Shown here piece after piece: positions 24,362 to 34,287 of a stretch of 64,000 bases of DNA. The notes beneath the pieces are model-generated. The model was not told the origin of the DNA, ran no database searches, and saw nothing but the letters and a program-made list of their open reading frames with translations. The position numbers and the translations under genes were made by a program. Each line of letters begins with the position of its first letter. Position 1 is the first letter of the stretch. Origin of the DNA: Hyphomicrobiales bacterium (GTDB lineage: Bacteria; Pseudomonadota; Alphaproteobacteria; Rhizobiales; Rhizobiaceae); contig PAPH01000044.1 of assembly GCA_002709005.1 (NCBI GenBank), positions 124,001 to 188,000 of the forward strand, in the 5' to 3' direction.

Positions 24362-26074
24362 TTATCCCGCCGCCCAGACGTCGAGCGCCTGATTGAAGAC
24401 CTCTGTGCCGGTCGCGCCCTTTTCCAGCGTGATCAGCGCGCGGCGTCCATTGGAATAGATCACCGGAACGTCGATCCAGTTGCGCGTGCGCAGAAGCTGG
24501 GTGTTGGTCTGCACGGCCTCGGTGAGGTCGTTGAGCGCGATCATGTAGAAGTCCTCGGTGATCTTGGCCGGGACCGCGATCAGCGGATTACCCTGATCCT
24601 GCTCGGTCTGCTTCATCGAGATGCGCTGGATCTGATCGATGCCGCCGCCGGTGAAATCGGCAGGAAGCGCGAAGACGATCTCGATGATGTGGCTCGCGGG
24701 CAGCGACTTGTCGGCATTGCGCTTGATGGTGATAAGCGCCGAGAGATTGCCGTCATTTGTACTGACCTCGCCGCGGATGGCGACATTGTTCGGACCGCCG
24801 TTTTCCGGATCGTCGATCAGCGACCAGACCACGCTACCCTCGTTGACGGCCGGGCTCTGCTGGTCGAGGCGCTCCTCGTAAAGGAACATCTTCTGCTGCA
24901 CGCCGAGCGGCTCCTCACCCTGCGCGGGCTGCTCGCCGGCGGCATCGGGAGCGGCTTCACCGGTCGCGCCCGGGGCCTGAAGCGGCGGCGTATCGCCCTG
25001 CGCGGTCTGAGCGGCCACAGAACGGCCCTCGACCGGAGCGGTCGCGGCGGCCAATTCCGGCGCGGGGCCGGGATTGGATTCGCTGCCGTCGACATTGAGC
25101 CGCTGGGTGAATTTCCGGTCGGGATCCTCCGCCGGCTGATCAGTTTCCGCAGCCGCCGTCTCCGTTTCCTGCGGGGCGGCTTCCGGCTCGTTCGTCGTTT
25201 CGGTTTCGGCGGTTTCCGTCTCGGCAGGTGTCTCCGGCTGGGCGGTCTCGGTCTCCGCGCCGCTCGAGAACATCGCCGTCAGCGCGTCTCTCTGCGTCCA
25301 GGCTGCATAACCTGCCACGGCAAGCAGCAGGAGAACGGCAAGGCCCAGAACGAGCCCGGTCAGTCCGGACCGGCCGCCCGAACGCTCGGCACGTTCCGGC
25401 CGCCGGGGCTCGGACCGGGGCTCCGAGCGTGGCTCAGCCGCAGGCCCTTCATCCGCGCTGCGAGAGCGGTCCCCGAGACCGAAAACATCGTCGTGCTCAT
25501 GCCCGGCTATCACGTCCGGGCGATCCGCCGGCGGAGGCGGCGCCTCGTGTTCGGCGGGAAATTCCGGTTCGGCCGCGACATCCATGTCGTCGCGATACTC
25601 GGGAACGGGGGGCTCGAGATACGCGCCGTCGCCGGCGTCGGTTGTCTCGTCCGCATCCTCCCATGCCGGTTCAGCCGGACCCGGCTCGGCCTGCGGGGAC
25701 GACGTGGGCGTCCATTGCGGCTCGGCATGTGCGGGCGGCGGCGGAGGCGCCGCGACGGGAGGAGCCGGAGGCGTCTCCGGCGCGGGCACCGAGGGTTTCT
25801 CGTCGACCAGCGCCTCGAGTTCCGACATCAGACGATCGGTTTCGTCCTGGTCCTCCTCGACGGCGACCGCGTGCTCGCTCTCGACCTCGGCGATCGCATC
25901 GTCGAGCTTCGCCATCTGCCGGGCCACGATCTCCTCGGCAGGGGGCGGGTTCATCGCCTCAAGCTGGCGGCGGATCGCCGAGCGGGCCTTCTCGTAGACC
26001 CTTTCCCGGTTCTCCGGCGTATTGTCCGAAAGGTTCACGACGGCCTTCCGGATGACAGCTACAAAATCCGCCAT
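24362..26074 (-). CDS. proline-rich single-pass membrane protein, unknown function
   Basis: This 570-residue protein falls in four parts. The helical N-terminus at 1-90 has conserved-looking blocks (FVAVIRKAVVNLSD, RERVYEKARSAIRRQLEAMNPP). A long Pro/Ala/Glu-rich disordered stretch follows. A membrane helix lies near 245-265 (LTGLVLGLAVLLLLAVAGYAAW). The outside part has another acidic low-complexity region, then a folded C-terminal domain of about 160 residues (VQQKMFLYEERLDQQ to ALDVWAAG). It is encoded 53 bp after purA on the same strand. Rhizobial relatives are annotated only as transmembrane proteins, and I do not recognise the domain. Confidence 0.75.
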   Translation of the reverse strand: MADFVAVIRKAVVNLSDNTPENRERVYEKARSAIRRQLEAMNPPPAEEIVARQMAKLDDAIAEVESEHAVAVEEDQDETDRLMSELEALVDEKPSVPAPETPPAPPVAAPPPPPAHAEPQWTPTSSPQAEPGPAEPAWEDADETTDAGDGAYLEPPVPEYRDDMDVAAEPEFPAEHEAPPPPADRPDVIAGHEHDDVFGLGDRSRSADEGPAAEPRSEPRSEPRRPERAERSGGRSGLTGLVLGLAVLLLLAVAGYAAWTQRDALTAMFSSGAETETAQPETPAETETAETETTNEPEAAPQETETAAAETDQPAEDPDRKFTQRLNVDGSESNPGPAPELAAATAPVEGRSVAAQTAQGDTPPLQAPGATGEAAPDAAGEQPAQGEEPLGVQQKMFLYEERLDQQSPAVNEGSVVWSLIDDPENGGPNNVAIRGEVSTNDGNLSALITIKRNADKSLPASHIIEIVFALPADFTGGGIDQIQRISMKQTEQDQGNPLIAVPAKITEDFYMIALNDLTEAVQTNTQLLRTRNWIDVPVIYSNGRRALITLEKGATGTEVFNQALDVWAAG

Positions 26075-26127
26075 GGTTTGACTGATACCTGCTAAGTTCG
26101 TTTAAACGCGTTGTTTTGGTGCTTAAA

Positions 26128-27426
26128 CTAGTCTTCAAAGGGGTCGGTAACAAGTATGGTGTCGTCGCGCTCCGGACTTGTGGACAGAAGTGCGACCGGC
26201 GCGCCGATCAGTTCCTCGATCCGGCGGACATACTTGATGGCCTGGGCGGGGAGATCGGCCCAGCTGCGCGCGCCGACCGTGGTGCCTTCCCAGCCATCCA
26301 CCGATTCGTAGACCGGCGTGCAGCGCGCCTGCGCGCCCTGGCTGGCCGGCAAATGGTCGATCCGCTCGCCGTCGAGTTCGTAGCCGATGCAGATCTTGAT
26401 CTCCTTCAGCCCGTCGAGCACGTCGAGCTTGGTGAGCGCGATCCCGCTGATGCCGTTGACGGCGACCGACTGGCGCACGAGTGCGGCGTCGAACCAGCCG
26501 CAGCGGCGTTTGCGGCCCGTAACGGTGCCGAATTCGTGGCCGCGTTCACCGAGGAACTGGCCGATATCGTCGTTGAGTTCGGTTGGGAACGGCCCCTCGC
26601 CCACACGCGTCGTATAGGCCTTGGTGATGCCGAGCACATAGTGCAGCGACCCCGGACCAAGGCCCGAGCCGGCGGCTGCCTGGCCGGAGACCGTGTTCGA
26701 CGAAGTCACAAAGGGATACGTGCCGTGGTCGATGTCGAGCAGCGTGCCCTGCGCGCCCTCGAACAGGATGCGGTTGCCCGCCCGGCGCGCCTTGTCGAGA
26801 AGCAGCCAGATCGTCTCCCGGAACGGCAGGATGCGGTCGGCGATCGAAGTCAGTTCCTCGAAAATGGTCTTGAATTCGATTTCCGGCTGCTCGAGGCCAC
26901 GGCGCAGTGCGTTGTGATGGGTAAGAAGACGATCGATCTTGGCCGGCAGCGTTTCGAGATTGGCGAGATCCATCACCCTGATCGCGCGGCGGCCGACCTT
27001 GTCCTCATAGGCCGGACCGATGCCCCGGCGGGTGGTGCCGATCTTGGTTCCGGAATTGGACGCCGCGTCTTCGCGGATGCCATCGAGTTCACGGTGCAGC
27101 GACAAGATCAGCGTTGCGTTGTCGGCAATGCGCAGGTTCTCCGGGCCGATCTTCACGCCCTGTTTGGCGAGCCGGTCCATCTCGGCGATCAGGGCGTGCG
27201 GATCGATGACCACACCGTTGCCGATCACCCCCATCTTGCCTTCGCGCACAACGCCCGAGGGCAGGAGCGAGAGCTTGTAGCTAACGCCATCGATGACGAG
27301 CGTATGGCCCGCATTGTGCCCCCCCTGGAAACGCACCACGATATCGGCGCGCTCCGACAGCCAGTCGACGATCTTGCCCTTACCTTCGTCGCCCCACTGC
27401 GAGCCGACGACAACCACATTGGCCAT
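26128..27426 (-). CDS. purA: adenylosuccinate synthetase PurA
   Basis: The start is the ATG at 27426 ([22 protein letters not shown]) with AGGGGA upstream, giving 432 residues, the standard length. The GDEGKGK P-loop, the catalytic His in [22 protein letters not shown] and the GTP-base region TKLDVLDGL are all present. It makes adenylosuccinate from IMP, Asp and GTP in AMP synthesis. It is followed by the proline-rich membrane protein. The ORF-track start at 27681 is an upstream extension without support. Confidence 0.97.
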   Translation of the reverse strand: MANVVVVGSQWGDEGKGKIVDWLSERADIVVRFQGGHNAGHTLVIDGVSYKLSLLPSGVVREGKMGVIGNGVVIDPHALIAEMDRLAKQGVKIGPENLRIADNATLILSLHRELDGIREDAASNSGTKIGTTRRGIGPAYEDKVGRRAIRVMDLANLETLPAKIDRLLTHHNALRRGLEQPEIEFKTIFEELTSIADRILPFRETIWLLLDKARRAGNRILFEGAQGTLLDIDHGTYPFVTSSNTVSGQAAAGSGLGPGSLHYVLGITKAYTTRVGEGPFPTELNDDIGQFLGERGHEFGTVTGRKRRCGWFDAALVRQSVAVNGISGIALTKLDVLDGLKEIKICIGYELDGERIDHLPASQGAQARCTPVYESVDGWEGTTVGARSWADLPAQAIKYVRRIEELIGAPVALLSTSPERDDTILVTDPFED

Positions 27427-27679
27427 GTACAGTCCCCTGAATTGCCGGTGAAAACGCACCGGCCGGAAATTTCGAACACGTTCTATATCGTCATGCGAGC
27501 GCGCATGCGACCCCCCGCATGTGACGATAGGGGTGTCTCGGGAAGGAAATTTCCAACCGCACGTCATTTTCCCTGCCATGGTCGCCGGGAAACGGCGATT
27601 GGACCCGCGCCATTGCCATCCCGGTCCGCGCGGCCTAGATGGAACACCTCGCCTTATGCGCTCGTCCGCCGGATGCCCC

Positions 27680-28564
27680 ATGACCCAACGCGCCTATTTC
27701 TACATGCTGCTGACGACACTGTTCTGGGGCGCCAACGCCGTCGCCGGCAAACTGGCGGTCGGCCTGATCTCGCCGATGCTGCTCACCTCGATGCGCTGGC
27801 TGCTCGCGGTCACGGTGCTGTTGAGCTTCGCCTGGCCGCAGGTCCGCCGCGATCTGCCGATCATCCGCAGGCACTGGCCCGTTCTCGCGGCGCTCGGCGC
27901 GGCCGGCTTCACGATCTTCAACGTCTCGCTTTACTCGGCTCTCGAGTTTACCACCGCGATCAACGTGGTGATCCTCCAGGCCGGCATGCCGCTGGTCATT
28001 TTTCTCGCCAATTTCTTCATCTTCCGGGTGCCTGTGACATCGGCGCAGGTGATCGGCTTCTTCCTGACCGTGGCAGGCGTCGCGGCCGTCGCATCCGCAG
28101 GCGCCCCGCAACAGCTCCTGTCGCTTTCCCTCAACAAGGGCGACGCCATCATGTTGATCGCCGTCCTGGTCTATGGCGGATACACGGTGGCCTTGCGCTA
28201 TCGACCGGTGATGCACTGGCAGAGCATGATGGCGGTCATGGCGACCTCGGCCTTCATCTTCTCACTTCCGTTCACCGCCTGGGAGATCGCGGTCGACCGG
28301 GTGATCTGGCCGGGTGTGGAGGGCATCTCGATCGCCGTCTTCACCGCCATCTTCCCCTCGCTGATCTCGCAGGTGCTCTATATCCAGGCCAACGGGCTGA
28401 TCGGCTCCAACCGCGCCGGGCTGTTCACCAACCTCATTCCGGTCTTCGGCACCATCCTCTCCGTCGTCGTACTGCGAGAGACGCTGCACCTCTACCACGT
28501 CGTGGCCCTGGTGCTGGTGATGAGCGGGATCGCGCTGGCCGAACGGGGCAAGCGCGCGCGATAG
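27680..28564 (+). CDS. EamA/DMT-family transporter
   Basis: The start is taken at the ATG at 27680 ([25 protein letters not shown]), giving 294 residues. There are ten hydrophobic helices in two EamA repeats, the first with [10 protein letters not shown] and the second ending [27 protein letters not shown]. Family members export amino acids, purines or other metabolites; the substrate is undetermined. The gene is divergent from purA and convergent with serA, with a shared terminator. No strong ribosome site is visible at either candidate start. Confidence 0.85.
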   Translation: MTQRAYFYMLLTTLFWGANAVAGKLAVGLISPMLLTSMRWLLAVTVLLSFAWPQVRRDLPIIRRHWPVLAALGAAGFTIFNVSLYSALEFTTAINVVILQAGMPLVIFLANFFIFRVPVTSAQVIGFFLTVAGVAAVASAGAPQQLLSLSLNKGDAIMLIAVLVYGGYTVALRYRPVMHWQSMMAVMATSAFIFSLPFTAWEIAVDRVIWPGVEGISIAVFTAIFPSLISQVLYIQANGLIGSNRAGLFTNLIPVFGTILSVVVLRETLHLYHVVALVLVMSGIALAERGKRAR

Positions 28565-28584
28565 AACGCCACCCTCCGCGCAAC

Positions 28585-28617
28585 AAAAAAGCCCGCCCCT
28601 TGCGGAGCGGGCCTTTT
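28585..28617. terminator. bidirectional terminator between EamA gene and serA
   Basis: AAAAAA-GCCCGC-N10-GCGGGC-CTTTT lies between convergent stops. The T-tracts on both strands fit use in both directions. Confidence 0.8.
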
Positions 28618-28641
28618 CGATCCTTGGGAGGATGTGTCGGA

Positions 28642-30237
28642 TCAGTCGACGTTGAAGACGAGCGACTTGGCCTGGCGGATGGCCGCGTTGGCGGTCAGCT
28701 TGTCGAGGACCGGCTGTTCCACGAGAGCGTCGACATAGAGGAGCGCGATGGCATCGCCACCGTCCTTGTCGCGGCCGAGGTGGAAGTTGGCGATGTTGAC
28801 GCCGGCGTCGCCGAGCGTGGTGCCCATGAAGCCGATCATGCCGGGAACGTCGGTGTTGGCGATGTAGATCATGTGCTCGCCGACATCGGCATCCATGTTG
28901 ATGCCCTTGATCTGGATGAAGCGCGGCTTGCCGTCGGAGAAGACGGTGCCGGCGACCGAGCGGGTCTGGCGTTCGGTGGTGATCGTCAGCTTGATGTAGC
29001 CGTCATAGACGCCGGTCTTGTCGCGCTTGACCTCGGAGAGGACGATGCCCTTCTCCTTCACCATGATGGGCGCCGAGACCATGTTGACGTCGGCCACCTG
29101 CGGGCGGATGAGGCCGGCGAGCAGCGCGCTGGTCAGCGCCCGGGTGTTCATGCCGGCAGTGGCGCCGTCATAGAGGATCTCGATCGACTTGATCGGGCTC
29201 TCGGTGACCTGGCCCGCGAAGCTGCCCAGCACGTCGGCAAGCCGGATGAACGGCTTGAGGATCGGGGCTTCCTCGGCGGTGATCGAGGGCATGTTGATGG
29301 CGTTGGAGACAGCGCCCTTGACCAGATAGTCCGACATCTGCTCGGCAACCTGCAGGGCGACGTTTTCCTGCGCCTCGGTGGTCGATGCGCCCAGGTGTGG
29401 GGTGCAGACGACGTTGGGCAGACCGAAGAGCGGGCTCTCGGTGGCTGGTTCGGTCTCGAACACGTCGAAACCGGCGCCGGCGACATGACCGGCCTTGATG
29501 GCTTCGGCAAGAGCTGCCTCGTCGACCAGACCGCCACGGGCGCAGTTGATGATCCGCACGCCCTTCTTGGTCTTGGCGAGCGCTTCCTTGCCGATGATGC
29601 CGCGGGTCTTGTCGGTCATCGGCACGTGCAGCGTGATGAAGTCGGCGCGGGCGAGCAGTTCGTCGAGTTCGACCTTGGTCACGCCCATCTCCTCGGCACG
29701 CTCCTTCGACAGGAACGGGTCGTAGGCGATGACGTTCATCTTCAGGCCGATGGCGCGCGAACAGACGATCGAGCCGATATTGCCGGCGCCGATGACGCCG
29801 AGCGTCTTGCCGGTGATCTCGACGCCCATGAACTTCGACTTCTCCCACTTGCCGGCCTGGGTAGAGGTGTCGGCGGCGGGAAGCTGGCGGGCGACCGCGA
29901 ACATCAGCGCGATGGCATGCTCGGCGGTGGTGATCGAATTGCCGAAGGGCGTATTCATCACGATGATGCCTCGCTTCGAGGCCGCCGGGATGTCGACATT
30001 GTCGACGCCGATACCGGCGCGACCGACGACCTTGAGATTTTCGGCCGCGGCGATCAGCTTTTCGGTGACCTTGGTCGCCGAGCGTATGGCGAGACCGTCA
30101 TACTGGCCGATCACTTCGGCGAGCTTTTCCTTGTCCTTGCCGAGATCCGGCAGGTAGTCGACCTCCACGCCGCGATCCTTGAAGATCTGCACAGCGGTGG
30201 GGGAGAGTTTGTCCGATACGAGTACGCGAGGTGCCAT
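28642..30237 (-). CDS. serA: D-3-phosphoglycerate dehydrogenase SerA
   Basis: In this 531-residue protein the nucleotide-binding domain has GVIGAGNIGS; the catalytic Arg is in NCARGGLVDE, the Glu in DVFETEP and the His in TPHLGAS. The intervening ASB domain and a C-terminal ACT domain (HMIYIANTDVPGMIGFMGTTLGDAGVNI) make this the long type 1 form. It catalyses the first step of serine synthesis. GGAGG lies upstream of the ATG. It is co-oriented with alaE and serC, and probably part of the same unit. Confidence 0.97.
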   Translation of the reverse strand: MAPRVLVSDKLSPTAVQIFKDRGVEVDYLPDLGKDKEKLAEVIGQYDGLAIRSATKVTEKLIAAAENLKVVGRAGIGVDNVDIPAASKRGIIVMNTPFGNSITTAEHAIALMFAVARQLPAADTSTQAGKWEKSKFMGVEITGKTLGVIGAGNIGSIVCSRAIGLKMNVIAYDPFLSKERAEEMGVTKVELDELLARADFITLHVPMTDKTRGIIGKEALAKTKKGVRIINCARGGLVDEAALAEAIKAGHVAGAGFDVFETEPATESPLFGLPNVVCTPHLGASTTEAQENVALQVAEQMSDYLVKGAVSNAINMPSITAEEAPILKPFIRLADVLGSFAGQVTESPIKSIEILYDGATAGMNTRALTSALLAGLIRPQVADVNMVSAPIMVKEKGIVLSEVKRDKTGVYDGYIKLTITTERQTRSVAGTVFSDGKPRFIQIKGINMDADVGEHMIYIANTDVPGMIGFMGTTLGDAGVNIANFHLGRDKDGGDAIALLYVDALVEQPVLDKLTANAAIRQAKSLVFNVD

Positions 30238-30337
30238 TCTGGCCTCCTGTTGGTTGGTGCCGGGCGGCTCGCCACGGCGAAAATGCGAAAACGGTAGTCG
30301 ACATCCGGGCCGGCACGCGGCCCGGTCAATTCATGTG

Positions 30338-30790
30338 TCAGCCGCCGAGGGACATTGGTTTCTGTCCCTGTCCGGAGAGACCGAACAGGCCCCGGACGAA
30401 ATCGAGAAACAGGCCGTAGGGGCGACCGAGCACCAGCATGAGCACGGCGAAACCCGCAGCCCCCTTGAGGATCGCCACCCCATCCGCTCCGCCCGCCACG
30501 ATGATCGCGACGTAGATCGGGACCTGGAAAAGCAGCAGCGACAGGCAGTCGGTGAGGAATTCGCCGCGCGGCGTCGCGGGAGCGATACGACCGAACAGCC
30601 AGTCGCGCCAAATCCCGTAGGGCCGTGCCGTCAGCACCATCAGAACCGCGCCGATGGAGCGCGAGACGACAACCTCGTCCCACGTCATGCCGGCGATGAA
30701 GCGTTCGTTGACGCCGCTGGCGATGGTGAAGAAGATCACCAGCGCCAGCGTGTCTGCAACAAAGCTCTTGGTTCGTTCGGAGAACGCCAT
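30338..30790 (-). CDS. alaE: AlaE-family L-alanine exporter
   Basis: This 150-residue inner-membrane protein has four hydrophobic segments and AlaE-type motifs: VADTLALVIFFTIAS near the N-terminus, SRSIGAVLMVLTARPYGIWRDW, LLLFQVPIYVAIIVAGGADG and RPYGLFLDFVRGLF. AlaE exports L-alanine and limits its intracellular accumulation in E. coli. Here it is inserted between serC (43 bp upstream) and serA (100 bp downstream), so it may export alanine or serine when the pathway runs in excess; the substrate is inferred. Confidence 0.85.
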   Translation of the reverse strand: MAFSERTKSFVADTLALVIFFTIASGVNERFIAGMTWDEVVVSRSIGAVLMVLTARPYGIWRDWLFGRIAPATPRGEFLTDCLSLLLFQVPIYVAIIVAGGADGVAILKGAAGFAVLMLVLGRPYGLFLDFVRGLFGLSGQGQKPMSLGG

Positions 30791-30833
30791 CGCCTACCCT
30801 CACCTGCCGCGGCTCGAGGAGCCCGGCTTCCGG

Positions 30834-32009
<1,176 letters not shown>

Positions 32010-32010
32010 A

Positions 32011-32100
32011 GCTACCCTCACAGATAGTTTGCCTCTCGTTGGGGAGAGGTGTCCCACTGGCGGGGATATGCCCGGACCCGATTTTAGTCAAGTGGAACTT
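32011..32100 (-). promoter_or_regulatory. candidate serC-motif leader RNA
   Basis: Upstream of serC the minus strand has two adjacent hairpins: GTCC...GGGAC (32077-32051) and CCTCTC-CCCAAC-GAGAGG (read on the minus strand over 32049-32032), ending just before the ribosome site. The serC RNA motif described in Rhizobiales is a two-hairpin element in this position, so I assign it by location and shape. I could not compare it with the covariance model. Confidence 0.5.
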
Positions 32101-32120
32101 CTGCGACGGCCACAAGCAAG

Positions 32121-32144
32121 AAGGGGCGGCTTGCGCCACCCCTT
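32121..32144 (-). terminator. hairpin after the first outer-membrane protein gene
   Basis: A 10-bp stem with one G-T wobble (AAGGGGCGGC/GCCACCCCTT) and loop TTGC lies 29 bp downstream of the stop. The following sequence is only moderately T-rich. Confidence 0.6.
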
Positions 32145-32172
32145 TTGGGGAAGACCTGGTTTTGAGGCGAAC

Positions 32173-33021
32173 CTACCAGAGTTCGTAGCGCAGGCCGGCG
32201 CGGATCTCGTGGCTTTCAATTCCGTCGTCGAATGCCTGGACGCCAGTGGCGCCGGCAAGCCGGGAGGCCGAATCATAGCCGAACATCGCGCCGCTATCGA
32301 TGTTCTGGTAGCGGTAGCCGATATCGAGCTTGAGCTGCTCGGTGATGTCGTAGGAGAAGCCGGCCATCAGCGCATAGGTGAAGCGCCATTCGGTTTCGCC
32401 GGGATGGCTGGTGGCGCCGGCGATCGCTGCCGAACAAGTGGTGCCGCCGTCGACGCAGCGGTTGATGCGGGAAAGATCGTCCCACAGCACCTGGGTCATG
32501 CCGAGGCCGCCGCCGACATAGGGCGTGAAGCCGGCAAAGGTGCCGAGATCGAAATAGGCGTTGGCCATGAGACCGTAGCCCTTGTAGTCGGCACCGTCGG
32601 AAAAGGCGCAACTGGTTCCGGCGACGGGGTCGACCGGACACGGATCGCCGGAAACGCTGTTGCCGCTGAACCGGCCGGAGCCGAATTCGACGGTTGCGTC
32701 CGCACGCAGATAATCCGTGAAGGCGTAACCGACGCCGATAGCCGCCGACCAGTCGGTCTTCAGATCCGAGCTGGCGAACGGCGTGGAGGTGTAGCTCTCG
32801 GGCGGGCCGGCATCGAAGACGGTGTAGCGGGCCGCAGCCCCGCTCTCGGATGCCGTGTAGCCGATGTCGCCGCGCAGGTACCATCCGCTGCCGATTTCGA
32901 CCGGCCTGGTTTCCGGCAGCATCGGCGCGTAAATGATATCGTCGAGATCCGCCGAAATCGCCGGCGCGGTGAGCGCCGCCAGAATGGCGATTGCCGGAGC
33001 CAGTGTCGCACGCTTGAACAT
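32173..33021 (-). CDS. Omp25/31-like outer-membrane beta-barrel protein
   Basis: The start is placed at the ATG at 33021 with GAGGGA upstream, giving 282 residues with a signal peptide (MFKRATLAPAIAILAALTAPAISA). The mature protein shows the rhizobial small-porin pattern: SGWYLRGDIGYTASES, repeated amphipathic strands (FTPYVGGGLGMTQV, TYALMAGFSYDI, LKLDIGYRYQNID) and a C-terminal EIRAGLRYELW ending in an aromatic residue as BAM substrates do. It is tandem with a paralogue upstream. A perfect CtrA box sits 75 bp before the start. Confidence 0.87.
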   Translation of the reverse strand: MFKRATLAPAIAILAALTAPAISADLDDIIYAPMLPETRPVEIGSGWYLRGDIGYTASESGAAARYTVFDAGPPESYTSTPFASSDLKTDWSAAIGVGYAFTDYLRADATVEFGSGRFSGNSVSGDPCPVDPVAGTSCAFSDGADYKGYGLMANAYFDLGTFAGFTPYVGGGLGMTQVLWDDLSRINRCVDGGTTCSAAIAGATSHPGETEWRFTYALMAGFSYDITEQLKLDIGYRYQNIDSGAMFGYDSASRLAGATGVQAFDDGIESHEIRAGLRYELW

Positions 33022-33094
33022 CGGTCGATCCCTCACAATTTCCCTGGCGAGCTTCCATTCGGGCCGCCGTATCAACCAACTATTCACCAAACTG

Positions 33095-33110
33095 GTTAAA
33101 CGGCGGTTAA
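33095..33110 (-). promoter_or_regulatory. perfect CtrA box upstream of first outer-membrane protein gene
   Basis: Read on the minus strand the site is TTAA-CCGCCGT-TTAAC, an exact match to TTAA-N7-TTAAC, 75 bp upstream of the start codon. Confidence 0.65.
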
Positions 33111-33163
33111 GCACGTTCGTTAACTTCGGGGGTGGGCAGGCCTATGGGCGCCGCGCAAACGAA

Positions 33164-33190
33164 AACCGCCCGGCTTGTGGCCGGGCGGTT
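33164..33190 (-). terminator. intrinsic terminator of second outer-membrane protein gene
   Basis: An 11-bp perfect stem AACCGCCCGGC/GCCGGGCGGTT with a 5-nt loop is followed on the minus strand by TTCGTTTG, starting 30 bp past the stop. Confidence 0.8.
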
Positions 33191-33219
33191 CAGGAAAGAG
33201 GTTGGGTAGCCGGGTCGGC

Positions 33220-34080
33220 TTACTTGTAGACGACCGGGGTCGGCGGGATGTAGGGCGGCTCGATCGGGGTTTCGTCGCAGCCCCCGAAGGTGTAGCGCAG
33301 GCCGCCGCGAACTTCGTGGCTGTGGAAGCCGCGATCGTAACCCGGGCCACCGCCCGTAGAAAAATCAAACATTTTGCCGCCGCGGACGTTGCGGTAGCGA
33401 TAGCCGACATCCGCATCCAGCGCGCAGTTGATGTTGATCGTGGCACCGGCCATCAGAGCGTAGGTGAACCGCCAGTTGGACTCGCCTTCGTGCCGGACGG
33501 TGGTGTCGCAGTTCGCCGGGTTGCCGGCGTCGCAAGCGGTGTTGAACAGATCGCCCCAGACCACACGCGTGCCGCCGAGACCGGCACCGGCGTAGAAGGA
33601 GAAACGACCGGTCTTGTAGAGATCCACATAGGCGTTGGCCAGAAGGCTCATGGCCTGGAAATCGGCCTTGTCGGTCGACACGCAGGTCAGCGAGGCGCCA
33701 CAGCTGCCGGTGGTCGAGCCACGGAAATCGGTCTTGCCGAAATAGTCGAAGGTCGCGTCGAAGCGCATCCGGCCGGACGTCTTGTAACCGACACCGGCGC
33801 CGATGGAATAGCCGCCGCGCAGGTCGGTCGAGGCGAAGGGAACGTAAGCAGCCGCTGAGCCGCCCTGGAAGAAGTCAACGCCGCGGCTCTTGTTCCAGGC
33901 GTAACCCACGTCGCCGCGAAGATACCAGCCGGAGGCGGAGGATACCGTCTCGTAGGCCGGCGGTTCGTAATAGGGCGCTTCCACGATCGGAGGCAGGGCA
34001 TCGGCGGCGAGCGCCGCTCCCGTTCCGGCAGATGTCGCCAGGGCTGCTGCTGCAATGCCGGCGAAGAGAGTGGTTTTCAT
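33220..34080 (-). CDS. Omp25/31-like outer-membrane beta-barrel protein (paralogue)
   Basis: The start is the ATG at 34080, chosen because GGAG lies six bases before it (the ATG at 34092 lacks one). The 286-residue precursor has signal peptide MKTTLFAGIAAAALATSAGTGAALA. SGWYLRGDVGYAWNKS, YSIGAGVGYKTSGRMRFDATFDYFG, FTYALMAGATININCALDADVGYRYR and HEVRGGLRYTFG align with the downstream paralogue. It differs by a Pro-rich tail after the last strand (ETPIEPPYIPPTPVVYK) and four scattered cysteines that could form disulfides. It has its own terminator and a perfect CtrA box 84 bp upstream. Confidence 0.87.
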   Translation of the reverse strand: MKTTLFAGIAAAALATSAGTGAALAADALPPIVEAPYYEPPAYETVSSASGWYLRGDVGYAWNKSRGVDFFQGGSAAAYVPFASTDLRGGYSIGAGVGYKTSGRMRFDATFDYFGKTDFRGSTTGSCGASLTCVSTDKADFQAMSLLANAYVDLYKTGRFSFYAGAGLGGTRVVWGDLFNTACDAGNPANCDTTVRHEGESNWRFTYALMAGATININCALDADVGYRYRNVRGGKMFDFSTGGGPGYDRGFHSHEVRGGLRYTFGGCDETPIEPPYIPPTPVVYK

Positions 34081-34163
34081 CTCGATCTCCATGATCCTGC
34101 GCCCGGATTGCCCACCCCGGCAACCGTGACGCCTTGTCTCGTTATGGATAATGGAGCGCAAAG

Positions 34164-34180
34164 GTTAAAACACGCTTAAC
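34164..34180. promoter_or_regulatory. perfect palindromic CtrA box upstream of second outer-membrane protein gene
   Basis: GTTAA-AACACGC-TTAAC satisfies the TTAA-N7-TTAAC consensus on both strands, 84 bp upstream of the start codon. Confidence 0.65.
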
Positions 34181-34235
34181 CACGTATATTTACCACGAAC
34201 AGTACGTAGACGACCGGAATTACGTACCGGATATA

Positions 34236-34265
34236 CAAAAAAGTCGGTCGTTCGGACCGCCTTTT
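34236..34265 (-). terminator. intrinsic terminator of glmM
   Basis: On the minus strand a GC stem containing CGGTC/GACCG is followed by ACTTTTTT. It lies 23 bp beyond the glmM stop. Confidence 0.75.
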
Positions 34266-34287
34266 ATTAACAGATCATGAAAGACGT

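Noticed and set aside
24311-26095. 594-residue plus-strand ORF
   Set aside because: Mirror frame of the proline-rich membrane-protein gene. The repetitive Arg/Gly/Leu composition comes from codon bias, and no coding motifs are seen.
26116-30297. 1393-residue plus-strand ORF
   Set aside because: It is antisense to purA and serA and overlaps the EamA gene. It is an Arg/Gly/Asp/Val-rich translation typical of GC-rich shadow frames, with no domain motifs.
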